A stretch of 64,000 nt of DNA from positions 496,001 to 560,000 of the forward strand of contig CAWBCO010000002.1 of assembly GCA_963787415.1 (NCBI GenBank). Reading direction: 5' to 3'. Position 1 is the stretch's first letter. Each line of letters begins with the position of its first letter. A model generated the notes under the pieces. That model did no database searches. It saw only the letters and a list, made by a program, of their open reading frames with translations, and was not told the origin of the DNA. The position numbers and the translations under genes were made by a program. The stretch comes from CAVUWL01 sp963787415 (GTDB taxonomy: Bacteria > Actinomycetota > Thermoleophilia > Solirubrobacterales > 70-9). Below are positions 15,250 through 23,401 of this stretch, piece by piece.

Positions 15250-15812
15250 GCGCGAACGGGCGGAGGCTTAGCAGCCTCCTGCTTTCCCCCGCGCAGGCGG
15301 AGGCGATGCAAACTCGGGTGGGCATTGATGCCGCCGTGCTGTTGGCGCTTTATGGCTGGCCCCAGCATCCTGGTCTGATCTTCACCGAGCGCCGCGCCGA
15401 CCTACGGCGCCACGCGGGTGAGATCTCCTTCCCCGGCGGACGCGCTGACCCTGACGATGCGGACCTATCCGCAACGGCCCTGCGCGAGGCAAGAGAGGAG
15501 ATCGCGCTCGAGTCGGCCGAGATCGAGCTGGTCGGCGCCCTGGCTCCGACCTCAACCTTTGTCACCGGCTACAGAATCCATCCCTACGTTGGGTTGATCC
15601 CCCATCCGAGTGAGCTGAGCTTGGCGCCGAATCCTGCTGAGGTGAAGACGGTACTCACCCTCTCACTCGAGCTGTTGAAAGAGGGCTATGAGATGCGCCG
15701 TATCCTGCGCCGCGGCACTGCGATTCACACTCCAACCTACGCGGTCGGAGAGCACATGATCTGGGGGGCGACCGCCCGCATCCTGGGCGACCTGATCAAG
15801 CGGATGGACTAG
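15210..15812 (+). CDS. Nudix hydrolase, CoA pyrophosphatase-like
   Basis: Hydrolyses nucleoside-diphosphate derivatives, probably coenzyme A or its esters. The Nudix box is GGRADPDDADLSATALREAR followed by EEIAL, with REAREE supplying the metal-binding glutamates; the upstream LRRHAGEISFPGG and LGALAPTSTFVTGYRIHPYVG-type pattern are typical of NUDT7/YeaB CoA pyrophosphatases. The start is uncertain: ATG 15210 (200 aa, overlapping the SDR end by 40 bp) is used because the residues RRLSSLL before the core fit the family; ATG 15306 would give 168 aa. It converges with the rhodanese gene: the two stop codons share the bases CTAG at 15809-15812. Confidence 0.85.
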   Translation: MVGRRRYRPGDPLSANGRRLSSLLLSPAQAEAMQTRVGIDAAVLLALYGWPQHPGLIFTERRADLRRHAGEISFPGGRADPDDADLSATALREAREEIALESAEIELVGALAPTSTFVTGYRIHPYVGLIPHPSELSLAPNPAEVKTVLTLSLELLKEGYEMRRILRRGTAIHTPTYAVGEHMIWGATARILGDLIKRMD

Positions 15813-16651
15813 ACGTCCTTCTCGACCGGCACACCGACCAGGTTCCCCCACTCCGTCCAGGATCCGTCGTAGTTTTTGACGTCGGCTTGACCTAGCAGCT
15901 CGTGCAAGACGAACCAGGTATGAGCCGAGCGCTCGCCGATGCGGCAATAGGTAATGATCGGAGTTCCGTCCTCGATCACGTGCTTTGAGGTGTAGAGGTC
16001 GCGCAACTCATCTGCGCTTTTGAAGGTTCCGTCCTCGTTGACAGCCTGCGCCCATGGCACCGACGCTGCGCCGGGAATGTGACCACCGCGCTGGGCCCCC
16101 TCTTGCTCGTAGCCGGCCATCGCGATTAACTCCCCCGAGTACTCCTGGGGACTGCGGACATCGACAAGGTTGGTCGAGGAATCGAGTGCCGCGGTAACCT
16201 CCTCGCGCAGGGCTCGGATCGAGCTGTCCCCTGGGTGCGCGATGAAGGTCTCCGGCTCGTTCTCAGGCGCCTCGGCGGTCGTCTCCCTTCCCTCCGCGAT
16301 CCACTTCTCGCGCGGTCCGTTGACTAGCTTCACCTTGTCGTGTCCGTAATAGCGGAAGTACCAGAAGGTGTAGGCGGCAAACCAGTTGTTGCGATCGCCA
16401 TAGAGCACCACGGTGTGGTCGTTTGAGATACCGCGACTGCCCATCAGCGCGCCAAAATCATCGGGGCCGAGGAAGTCACGCTTGACCTGATCTTGTAGGT
16501 CGGCCTTCCAATCAAAACCAATCGCCCCCGGGATATGGGCCTCAGCGTAGAGCGCCGGGTTCTCGTCGACCTCCACGATGCGGATCGAATCGTCATCGAG
16601 ATGCTCAGCGACCCAATCGGTCTCGACCAGGACATCCTTGGCGTAGCTCAT
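15809..16651 (-). CDS. Thiosulfate sulfurtransferase (tandem rhodanese)
   Basis: Transfers a sulfane sulfur from thiosulfate or a related donor to an acceptor thiol or cyanide. The 280-residue protein has two rhodanese domains: an inactive N-terminal one (about 10-125) and a catalytic C-terminal one (about 155-275) with active-site loop CRIGERS, matching thiosulfate sulfurtransferases of the actinomycete CysA/SseA type. The start ATG 16651 is chosen because GGAGG (complement of 16659-16663) lies 7 bases upstream; the two preceding TTG codons are in frame. A promoter with an adjacent palindrome lies upstream (16704-16758). Confidence 0.93.
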   Translation of the reverse strand: MSYAKDVLVETDWVAEHLDDDSIRIVEVDENPALYAEAHIPGAIGFDWKADLQDQVKRDFLGPDDFGALMGSRGISNDHTVVLYGDRNNWFAAYTFWYFRYYGHDKVKLVNGPREKWIAEGRETTAEAPENEPETFIAHPGDSSIRALREEVTAALDSSTNLVDVRSPQEYSGELIAMAGYEQEGAQRGGHIPGAASVPWAQAVNEDGTFKSADELRDLYTSKHVIEDGTPIITYCRIGERSAHTWFVLHELLGQADVKNYDGSWTEWGNLVGVPVEKDV

Positions 16652-16703
16652 CAACAAACCTCCGAATCGCGTTGGCGCTTAATCTGCCGAATTTCTATCC
16701 GAG

Positions 16704-16758
16704 CTTATACATATTTGATCATCGGACTCCAAATTCCTGACTTATTCAATCAGGAATT
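16704..16758 (-). promoter_or_regulatory. Rhodanese promoter with abutting 27-bp inverted repeat
   Basis: On the minus strand a -10 TATAAG (complement of 16704-16709) and -35 TTGGAG (complement of 16727-16732) are 17 bp apart. Immediately upstream, overlapping the -35 by one base, is a perfect inverted repeat with 9-bp arms AATTCCTGA and TCAGGAATT separated by 9 bp (16732-16758). It also overlaps the stop of the preceding gene (16746-16748). There is no U-tract after it, so an operator is more likely than a terminator, though a weak terminator is possible. A sulfur- or redox-responsive regulator would fit the target gene. Confidence 0.6.
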
Positions 16759-17261
16759 GGCTGGCGGAGGTCCGTTCCCAGCAGGCTGAGCGCCGCTCCA
16801 ACCATCTCCCTGGCCCACTTCCGTGGCGCGCCTGGATCCGCCGCGACCACCGCAACCGGGATCTGCCACCTGACGCCGGCACCGCGAACAATCGCCTCCC
16901 CTCCCTCCAATACCTCAAGGTCTGCATCCTCCGGCGACTCATAGACAAAGCCCCGCACCGGGGTCTCAACCAGCCGCTCAAGGGTCCGCTGCAGGAGCGA
17001 GCCGTGGATCGCCGCAAGCACTTCAGGCTCGGCCGCAGCCAACCCCAGCAACCAATAAATGACACTGACATCTTCAACGAGTTCGAGAACGGTGCCCGGG
17101 CGGATTGGATCGGCAAGTGCCGGCTCGATACCCGCCGCCTGAATCAATGCGAGGCCCTCCTCCCCACGGCTCGTACCGCGCACGTGCCAACCAACCGCGA
17201 TCAGCGCCTCTCCGAGCAGGCGCCCGCGACAGCCACAACCGACAATCAGAGCCCTGGCCAC
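16746..17261 (-). CDS. Rossmann-fold NAD(P)-binding protein
   Basis: A 171-residue protein with an N-terminal dinucleotide-binding motif GCGCRG (residues 8-13 in ALIVGCGCRGRLLGEAL) followed by a beta-alpha pattern resembling short epimerase- or YeeZ-like proteins (GWHVRGTSR, then WLLGLAAAEPEVLAAIHG). It lacks an SDR catalytic Tyr-x-x-x-Lys, so it is either a non-catalytic or a divergent nucleotide-sugar-type protein. At 171 residues it is shorter than full epimerases. It is followed on the same strand by the rhodanese gene and preceded by a small membrane protein 12 bp upstream. Confidence 0.75.
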   Translation of the reverse strand: MARALIVGCGCRGRLLGEALIAVGWHVRGTSRGEEGLALIQAAGIEPALADPIRPGTVLELVEDVSVIYWLLGLAAAEPEVLAAIHGSLLQRTLERLVETPVRGFVYESPEDADLEVLEGGEAIVRGAGVRWQIPVAVVAADPGAPRKWAREMVGAALSLLGTDLRQPIPD

Positions 17262-17273
17262 CGCGCGGCTAGG

Positions 17274-17627
17274 CTATGCGGCCCCGAAGGGCCCCTGCCA
17301 ATACAGGCGGCTGCGCTCGTCTTCGGCGACCGCTTCGTTGAGAGCCTCCTCGGTCAATTCCCCCGCACCTCGTCGGCGCCGCATCTCGTTTTGGGCCTCG
17401 AGCATCTGCCGAACGTCGTCGATTTCGTTCTGGGCCTCGACGTCTGCCGAGCGGGTCGGGTGCCAATCGATGAGTTCGGCGTTGCTGCCCGGATAAAAGC
17501 GCCCGACCACGAGCAGCACGCCGACCAAGAACAAGAGCATCGCCGCCGTGCCCACTAGAAATCCCACAGCAGCAAGGATACGCTGAGAGGACCCGATTTT
17601 CAGCAGTCCCCACCTGACGGCCGGCAC
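17274..17627 (-). CDS. Small single-span membrane protein
   Basis: A protein of about 117 residues with one hydrophobic segment (ILAAVGFLVGTAAMLLFLVG, continuing VLLVVG) and a charged C-terminal half (SADVEAQNEIDDVRQMLEAQ, then RRRR and acidic helix) that probably forms a cytoplasmic coiled helix. The start is uncertain: GTG 17627 keeps it clear of the divergent thiolase gene, while ATG 17693 would give 139 residues but overlap that gene by 20 bp. No family with known function is recognised. Its stop lies 12 bp before the start of the Rossmann protein, so they are likely co-transcribed. Confidence 0.65.
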   Translation of the reverse strand: MPAVRWGLLKIGSSQRILAAVGFLVGTAAMLLFLVGVLLVVGRFYPGSNAELIDWHPTRSADVEAQNEIDDVRQMLEAQNEMRRRRGAGELTEEALNEAVAEDERSRLYWQGPFGAA

Positions 17628-17673
17628 ATCGATTGCTGCACCTTGGCGAGATTCCCTGTTTAAATTCGAGACT

Positions 17674-18873
17674 GTGGCTGAGGCATACGTCATCGACGCG
17701 ATTCGTACCCCGATGGGGGCCTACCGTGGCGCGCTCTCGGGCCTTCGCCCCGACGATCTTGCCGCCCACTTGATACGGGCGCTGAACGAGCGCAACGATC
17801 TCGATCCTGAGCGAATCACCGACGTCTATCTCGGCGCTGCAAATCAGTCGGGCGAGGACAACCGCGACGTGGCGAGGATGGCGGCACTGCTTGCTGGCCT
17901 GCCCTCCAGCGTTCCAGGAGCAACGGTCAATCGTCTTTGCGCCTCCGGGCTTGAGGCAATCAATGCAGCTGCCCGTGCCGTCAAGCTAGGGGAGGGCGAT
18001 TACTACATTGCTGGCGGAGTCGAGTCGATGAGCAGGGCGCCGTGGGTTGTGCAAAAGCCCGAGCGCGGATTTCCCCGCGGGTCCGAGGTGATGCACGACA
18101 CCACCCTGGGATGGCGGATGATCAATCCGCGGATGGCGGAGCTGGGGGTTTCGACCGAGTCGATGGGCGAGACCGCCGAGAACGTCGCCGAGCGCTTTGG
18201 GATCAGTCGTGAGGATCAGGATGCGTTTGCCCTGCGAAGCCACCAGCGCGCCGTCGCCGCGGCGACGGCCGGTCTGCTTGCTGAGGAGATCGTCGCGATC
18301 GAGGTGCCGCGCCGGCGCGAAACCGCCGTCTTTGACTCCGACGAGGGTCCGCGCGCTGACGCCTCGGCGGAGAGCCTCGCCGCTCTCAAACCCGTTTTTC
18401 GTGAAGGGGGAACGGTCACCGCGGGCAATGCCTCGCCCCTCAACGATGGCGCCGCCTGCCTGCTGATCGCCTCTGAGGCAGCGGTCAGGCAACTCGGCAC
18501 CGATCCTTTGGCCAGAATCGTCTCCTTCGGAGTGGCCGGAGTTGACCCCGCCTACATGGGCATCGGCCCAGTCGAGGCGGTGCCCCGAGCGCTTGCTGCC
18601 GCCGGTCTTTCTCTGAGCGATCTCGATCTGATCGAGCTGAACGAGGCCTTCGCCTCACAGGCCCTAGCCTGTGCCCGCGAGCTGAGCATCGAGGTGGAAC
18701 GCCTCAATGTGAACGGCGGCGCGATCGCACTTGGGCATCCGCTGGGCTGCTCAGGAGCTCGCCTCAGTACGACTCTTATTCGAGAGCTGCGTCGACGCGG
18801 TGGCCGCTACGGCCTTACCACCCTCTGCGTCGGGGTTGGACAGGGCCTGGCTACGGTGTTCGAAGCCCTCTGA
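17674..18873 (+). CDS. Thiolase (3-oxoadipyl-CoA/acetyl-CoA C-acyltransferase type)
   Basis: Cleaves 3-oxoacyl-CoA with CoA to acetyl-CoA and a shortened acyl-CoA. The 399-residue protein is full length. The nucleophile is C89 in VNRLCASGLEA; the second catalytic set is the His in GHPLGCSGAR and the Cys in LCVGVGQG. The stretch GGVESMSRAPWV with DTTLGWRMINP and ESMGETAENVA resembles PcaF/PaaJ 3-oxoadipyl-CoA thiolases, so aromatic-acid degradation (phenylacetate or beta-ketoadipate) is a reasonable but unproven role. The start is GTG 17674, with only weak GAG upstream; TAAATT about 7 bases before the GTG suggests a leaderless mRNA. First gene of a five-gene acyl-CoA cluster. Confidence 0.93.
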   Translation: MAEAYVIDAIRTPMGAYRGALSGLRPDDLAAHLIRALNERNDLDPERITDVYLGAANQSGEDNRDVARMAALLAGLPSSVPGATVNRLCASGLEAINAAARAVKLGEGDYYIAGGVESMSRAPWVVQKPERGFPRGSEVMHDTTLGWRMINPRMAELGVSTESMGETAENVAERFGISREDQDAFALRSHQRAVAAATAGLLAEEIVAIEVPRRRETAVFDSDEGPRADASAESLAALKPVFREGGTVTAGNASPLNDGAACLLIASEAAVRQLGTDPLARIVSFGVAGVDPAYMGIGPVEAVPRALAAAGLSLSDLDLIELNEAFASQALACARELSIEVERLNVNGGAIALGHPLGCSGARLSTTLIRELRRRGGRYGLTTLCVGVGQGLATVFEAL

Positions 18874-18893
18874 GAAGTATCCTCGCCGCGTCG

Positions 18894-19688
18894 ATGACAA
18901 CCCCCTTCAACGAACTGGCGAGTGTCGACGGGACGATTAGACCTACTGCCGCGTCCACTGTCGCGCTCCAAGATGACGGCCTCTACCGCGGAGATGGCGT
19001 TTTCGAGGTCATCCGCCTCTATGAGGGCCGGCCTTTTGCACTCGCCGACCATATTGAGCGACTGCAACGCTCGGCGGCAGCGCTCGAGCTGGATTTCGAC
19101 CGCGTCGCGCTCGAGCGCGAGATCGACGCCCTTCTCGCTCAGGCAAAGGACCTCAACGGACAGCTACGACTGATCATCACCCGCGGCGGACGGAGGATCG
19201 CCGCCACCGAGCCTCTGCCACCGCATGCAGAAACCCTGCGCCTTGCGACCGTCAGCTATTCACCAACGCTGATCCTAAATGGGGTCAAGTCGCTTTCCTA
19301 TGCAGCAAATATGCAGGCGACTCGCCTGGCAAAGGCCCTGGGCGCCGATGAGGCGGTCCTGATACGGCCCGATGAGATCGTCTTGGAGCCTCCCACCTCC
19401 TCAATCTTTTGGGTCTCCCCGCAAGGCTCTCTGCGCACCTCAGGACTGGAATTCGGCGTCCTCGAGTCGATCACCCGCGATCGCCTGATCAAGGCGCTCG
19501 ATGTCGAGGAGGGAGCATGGCGGGTTGCCGATCTGCGCGCCGCAAGCGAGGCCTTCCTCGCCTCGACCACGCGCGAGATCCAAGCCGTCGCTGCGATTGA
19601 CGGGATCGAACTCTCCGATGCGCCCGGCCCTCACACCCGAGAAGCCCAAGAGGCCTTCGCGACGGCCCTTGGCCAAGAGCTGGGATGA
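18894..19688 (+). CDS. Class IV aminotransferase (BCAT/ADC lyase fold)
   Basis: PLP-dependent enzyme of fold type IV, 264 residues. The PLP lysine is K132 in LNGVKSLSYAANMQA; phosphate- and substrate-binding features are DDGLYRGDGVFEVIR at the N-terminus and EAFLASTTREIQAV near the C-terminus, where STTREI is the usual phosphate-binding turn. Candidate roles are branched-chain amino-acid transamination, D-amino acid transamination or 4-amino-4-deoxychorismate lysis; the sequence alone does not settle this. Starting 21 bp after the thiolase, it may link branched-chain amino-acid breakdown with the neighbouring acyl-CoA genes. Confidence 0.88.
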   Translation: MTTPFNELASVDGTIRPTAASTVALQDDGLYRGDGVFEVIRLYEGRPFALADHIERLQRSAAALELDFDRVALEREIDALLAQAKDLNGQLRLIITRGGRRIAATEPLPPHAETLRLATVSYSPTLILNGVKSLSYAANMQATRLAKALGADEAVLIRPDEIVLEPPTSSIFWVSPQGSLRTSGLEFGVLESITRDRLIKALDVEEGAWRVADLRAASEAFLASTTREIQAVAAIDGIELSDAPGPHTREAQEAFATALGQELG

Positions 19689-19785
19689 AGCGTAAACGTT
19701 TTCCGCACAGCAAAACCTGGCGCTTCGTCGGGCTCGCAGAGCGGACGAGCATTCGCGATAACCAAGACGAGAAAGCAGGGGTGTG

Positions 19786-20955
19786 ATGGACTTCCAACTG
19801 AGCGACGAGCAGCAACTGATCTCCGAAGCGGCACGCGAGTTCGCCGATCGGGAGATCCAGCCGCGAGTACGCGAGAACGATCGCGCCGCCCGCTTTGATC
19901 GCGAGCTGGCGAGCAAACTGGGCGAGGTCGGATATCTCGGCGCCCCGGTCGCAGAGGCCTACGGGGGCCGTGGTCTGGACTACATCGGCTACGGTTTGAT
20001 CGTCGAGCAGGTCGGACGCGCCGACTCCTCTGCCCGCACAGTGGTCTCGGTTCAGACCTCCCTCGTCGCAGGCTCGATCGAGCGTTGGGGGAACGAGGAG
20101 CAAAAACGAACCTGGCTACCGCGCCTTTGCTCAGGTAAGGCCCTCGGCTGCTTCGGGCTGACCGAGCCCGACAGCGGCTCCGATGCCGCCAGCCTGCGGA
20201 CCCGGGCCACAAAGACCGACTCGGGCTGGTCCCTGAGTGGCCAGAAGATGTGGATTTCCCTCGGCAACTTCGCCGAGTTGGCATTGGTTTTCGCCCAAAC
20301 TGACCCCACTCTGAAACATCGCGGTCTCGCCTGTTTCCTCGTCCCAACCGCAAGCGAAGGATTTGAGTCTCAGGAGATTCACGGGAAGCTCGGCCTGCGC
20401 TCCTCCGACACCGCCTCGCTTTCCCTTGATGAGGTCGAGGTTGGTGAGGAGGCCTTACTAGGCGAGGTCGGCGATGGCTTCAAGGTGGCGATGAGCGCCT
20501 TGGATAACGGCCGCTACAGCGTCGCCGCCGGCTGCGTCGGCATCTGCGATGGCTGCGTCGATGCCTCGGTTCGATATGCAAAAGAGCGCAAACAATTCGG
20601 CGTACCGCTGGCCCGCTTCCAGCTTGTCCAGGAGATGATCGCCGAAATGATCCTCAAGCGCGACGCCAGCCGCATGCTGGTTTACCGCTCGGGAGCATTA
20701 AAGGATGAGGGGAAGCCGAACACGACGGAGACTTCGATTGCCAAGCTCTATGCGACCGAGTCTGCGGTTGAGTGCGCAAACCTCGCGATCCAAGTTCATG
20801 GCGGCGCTGGCTACGTCGATGACTACCCAGTCGAGCGCTACCTGCGCGATGCTCGGGTGACGACGCTCTATGAGGGAACGTCACAGATCCAGAAGTTGAT
20901 CATCGGGCGGGCAGCGACTGGAATCTCGGCAATGTTGCCCTTTGAGGAGAGCTGA
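19786..20955 (+). CDS. Acyl-CoA dehydrogenase
   Basis: FAD enzyme that introduces the alpha,beta double bond into acyl-CoA and passes electrons to ETF. The roughly 389-residue protein has the standard three domains. Signatures are GCFGLTEPDSGSDAASLRT (FAD and substrate binding), QKMWISLGNFAELALVFA, KRKQFG-type YAKERKQFGVPL, QVHGGAGYVDDYPVERYLRD, and the catalytic Glu in TTLYEGTSQIQ. ATG 19786 is preferred over GTG 19783 given AGGGG just upstream. The position of the Glu before GTSQIQ matches short-chain, butyryl- and glutaryl-type enzymes. It sits between the aminotransferase and enoyl-CoA hydratase genes. Confidence 0.95.
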   Translation: MDFQLSDEQQLISEAAREFADREIQPRVRENDRAARFDRELASKLGEVGYLGAPVAEAYGGRGLDYIGYGLIVEQVGRADSSARTVVSVQTSLVAGSIERWGNEEQKRTWLPRLCSGKALGCFGLTEPDSGSDAASLRTRATKTDSGWSLSGQKMWISLGNFAELALVFAQTDPTLKHRGLACFLVPTASEGFESQEIHGKLGLRSSDTASLSLDEVEVGEEALLGEVGDGFKVAMSALDNGRYSVAAGCVGICDGCVDASVRYAKERKQFGVPLARFQLVQEMIAEMILKRDASRMLVYRSGALKDEGKPNTTETSIAKLYATESAVECANLAIQVHGGAGYVDDYPVERYLRDARVTTLYEGTSQIQKLIIGRAATGISAMLPFEES

Positions 20956-20961
20956 GTAGTC

Positions 20962-21732
20962 GTGGGCGATCTGGTCGAACGCTCGCTTGAGGGTCAAGTC
21001 GTCCTCCTGCAGCTGAACCGACCCGAGTCTCGCAACGCCCTGTCTGCGGAGCTGATGATGGAGCTCGCGGCCGAGCTCGAGCGAATCGACGCCGAGCCCG
21101 AGCTACGCTGCGTTGTGGTCGCCGGCTCCGATCAGATCTTCGCAGCCGGCGCCGACATCAGGGCGATGAGCGAGCGCACCTACGCCGAGGTGCTCTATCA
21201 CCCGGCGGCGGAATTCTGGAAGCGCATCGCCCGAGTGAAGACGCCGATGGTCGCGGCGGTTTCGGGCTACGCACTGGGCGGCGGCTGTGAGCTGGCGCTG
21301 GCCTGCGACATGATCGTCGCCTCTGAGACCGCCAAGTTCGGCCAGCCCGAGATCAACTTGGGGATAATCCCCGGTGGCGGTGGCAGCCAGCGACTGGCCC
21401 GCGTGCTGGGCAAGCATCTGGCGATGGAGTTTGTACTCACCGGCCGCCACTTCGACGCCGAGACATGTCTGCAGATGGGCCTCATCAATCGGGTTGTGAA
21501 GTCAGATGTGTGGCTACCCGAGGCGATGCAGCTGGCCCAAAAAGTCGCCGCGCAAGCGCCAATCGCCGCTCGCCTCGCCAAGCAGGCGGTGATCGTCGCT
21601 GAGGAAACCGCGCTTTCGGCCGGACTCGACAGTGAGCGTCACCTCTATGAGCTGGCGATGGCGAGCGAGGACCGGGTCGAGGGCATGCTTGCCTTCCTTG
21701 AGAAGCGCGAGCCGCAGTTCAGGGGACATTGA
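20962..21732 (+). CDS. Enoyl-CoA hydratase/isomerase
   Basis: Hydrates 2-enoyl-CoA to 3-hydroxyacyl-CoA. The 256-residue protein is full length for the crotonase family. The oxyanion-hole segments are FAAGADIRAM and GYALGGGCELALACD; the two catalytic glutamates are expected in GCELALACDM and GQPEINLGIIPGGGGSQRL, both present. It is most similar to PaaF/short-chain crotonases. The start is GTG 20962, 6 bp after the acyl-CoA dehydrogenase stop, and its own stop TGA overlaps the ATG of the next gene, so the cluster is translationally coupled. Confidence 0.95.
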   Translation: MGDLVERSLEGQVVLLQLNRPESRNALSAELMMELAAELERIDAEPELRCVVVAGSDQIFAAGADIRAMSERTYAEVLYHPAAEFWKRIARVKTPMVAAVSGYALGGGCELALACDMIVASETAKFGQPEINLGIIPGGGGSQRLARVLGKHLAMEFVLTGRHFDAETCLQMGLINRVVKSDVWLPEAMQLAQKVAAQAPIAARLAKQAVIVAEETALSAGLDSERHLYELAMASEDRVEGMLAFLEKREPQFRGH

Positions 21733-22946
21733 TGATCGAGCGCATCGGGGTGGTCGGGGCCGGCACGATGGGAGCTGGCATTGCCCAGATCGCCGCCCTC
21801 GGCGGTTTTGAGACGCGGCTGCACGACCCGATTCCAGAGGCCCTTGAGGCTGGCAGGCAGCGGGTGTCCGCGGCGTTGGAAAAAGGCGTTCGGCGCGAGC
21901 TCTGGAGCGCGGCGGAGGCGAGAATCGCAGACGCTCACCTCGCCCCGACCCCCAACATCAATGGGCTCGCTGGTTGCGAGCTGGTGATCGAGGCCGCCCC
22001 CGAGGAGGTGCGGCTAAAGCGGCAGCTTTTCGCTTCCCTCGCTGCAACCTGCGATGCGCAGACGATCCTCGCCACAAACACTTCCTCACTGCCGGTGAGC
22101 GCGGTCGCTGCTGGTACCCCCCACCCCGAGCGCGTGATTGGGATGCACTTCTTCAACCCTCCGGCACTGATGAAACTTGTGGAGATCGTCGCCGCGCGAG
22201 ACTCTGCAAAAGGAGCCTTGAAGGCGGCCACCGAGGTCGGCGAGCGAATGGGTCGCACCCCAATCCAAGCCAAGGACAGCCCTGGCTTCATCGCCAACCG
22301 ACTCGCCCGACCCTTCACCCTGGAGGCGTTGCGGATGCTGGGCGAGGCAGTCGCTGATACCGCCACGATCGACCGCGTCTGTCGGATTGGCGGCGGCTTT
22401 CGCATGGGCCCCTTTGAGCTGATCGATCTGATCGGCGTCGACGTCAACCTCAGCGTCGCCCGCTCCTTCTACGCGCTGGGCGCCGAACCGGCGCGTTGGC
22501 GCCCGAGCCCGATCCAGGAAGCCATGGTCAATGAGGGCCACCTCGGTCGCAAGAGTGGTTCCGGCTTCTACCGCTACGGCGCTGGTCCCCATCGCAACGG
22601 TGACCCCGATCTCGGAATCGAGGGACCGACAATCGATCCCGTTCAACTGGCTCGGATCGACCCGGCGGGACCACAGATCCTTCCCCGGCTACTGGCCCAA
22701 ATCGCCAATGAGACGGCATTCGCCCTGGAAGAGAAGATCGGATCACCGCAGGACATGGAAACCGCGATGCGGCTTGGCTTCAATTGGCCGCTCGGGCCAC
22801 TTGGCCTCGCCGCCACAATCGGCGCCGAGAAGGCGCTAGCACTGCTGGAAGAGCTCAATCGCTTGAGTGGCGATGCCTATAAAGCCGCGCCGCTACTGCG
22901 TAGCGCCGTCGAGGGAAAGATGCTTCTCGAGCAGATCGAAGCCTAG
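21732..22946 (+). CDS. 3-hydroxyacyl-CoA dehydrogenase
   Basis: NAD-dependent oxidation of 3-hydroxyacyl-CoA to 3-oxoacyl-CoA, the substrate of the thiolase at 17674. The protein of about 404 residues has an N-terminal Rossmann domain (GVVGAGTMGAGIAQIAAL), the catalytic His in IGMHFFNPPALMKLVE, a first C-terminal domain (KDSPGFIANRLARPF) and a second, repeated C-terminal domain (about 300-400), as in PaaH-type enzymes. ATG 21732 is chosen because AGGGGA (21721-21726) lies upstream and the ATG overlaps the hydratase stop (TGATG). The set thiolase, acyl-CoA dehydrogenase, hydratase and this enzyme makes a complete beta-oxidation cycle. Confidence 0.95.
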   Translation: MIERIGVVGAGTMGAGIAQIAALGGFETRLHDPIPEALEAGRQRVSAALEKGVRRELWSAAEARIADAHLAPTPNINGLAGCELVIEAAPEEVRLKRQLFASLAATCDAQTILATNTSSLPVSAVAAGTPHPERVIGMHFFNPPALMKLVEIVAARDSAKGALKAATEVGERMGRTPIQAKDSPGFIANRLARPFTLEALRMLGEAVADTATIDRVCRIGGGFRMGPFELIDLIGVDVNLSVARSFYALGAEPARWRPSPIQEAMVNEGHLGRKSGSGFYRYGAGPHRNGDPDLGIEGPTIDPVQLARIDPAGPQILPRLLAQIANETAFALEEKIGSPQDMETAMRLGFNWPLGPLGLAATIGAEKALALLEELNRLSGDAYKAAPLLRSAVEGKMLLEQIEA

Positions 22947-23037
22947 GAAGTCCCGTAGACCACCGTTTTGGCCGCCTTCATTCGCACCGAGCCAGCTCCG
23001 CTCAGGGCTAAACCCAGCTCCGGCGTCGCAACCCCAC

Positions 23038-23313
23038 TCAGTCGCGGAGCTGCAACATCACCTGATCGACGTAACACCAGCTCCAATCTTCACCCGGTTG
23101 GGCTGAGCGGATAATTGGGTGACCGCTTTGGCGGAAGTGAGCTGTAGCGTGTTTGCCGGGGGAATCATCGCAGCACGCGATCCGGCCGCAGTTCTGGCAC
23201 ATCCGAAGATGGACCCATTGCATCCCCAAGGCCAGGCAATCCTCACAGCCAGCGACATCGGAGGGAACCTCGCTGAAGCGGACCGAGTCTAGATGGCTGC
23301 ACTCAACACTCAC
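23038..23313 (-). CDS. UBP-type zinc finger domain protein
   Basis: A 91-residue protein starting at GTG 23313 that consists almost entirely of one UBP-type zinc finger. The metal-binding residues are visible in order: CSHLD near the N-terminus, GCEDCLALG, RMCQNCGRIACCDDS, KHATAHFRQSGHPII, and the Trp in GEDWSWCYVDQV. Bacterial stand-alone UBP fingers are common in actinomycetes; in eukaryotes the domain binds free ubiquitin C-termini, but bacterial partners are unknown. The reading frame stays open upstream to 23544 but that part lies over greA and is of poor composition. It converges with the 3-hydroxyacyl-CoA dehydrogenase gene. Confidence 0.8.
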   Translation of the reverse strand: MSVECSHLDSVRFSEVPSDVAGCEDCLALGMQWVHLRMCQNCGRIACCDDSPGKHATAHFRQSGHPIIRSAQPGEDWSWCYVDQVMLQLRD

Positions 23314-23401
23314 GCGATTGACGATAGCCAAAAGTGGAGCGCCGCACCCCCGACGGCGAATCCGGCAGCTACCCCGGCAGCGAATCTGCGAGGCTGGATT
23401 G

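Noticed and set aside
16732..16758. Intrinsic terminator for the Rossmann-protein gene
   Set aside because: The hairpin is perfect but is not followed by a U-tract and it touches a promoter -35, so an operator is the better explanation; a weak terminator role is not excluded.
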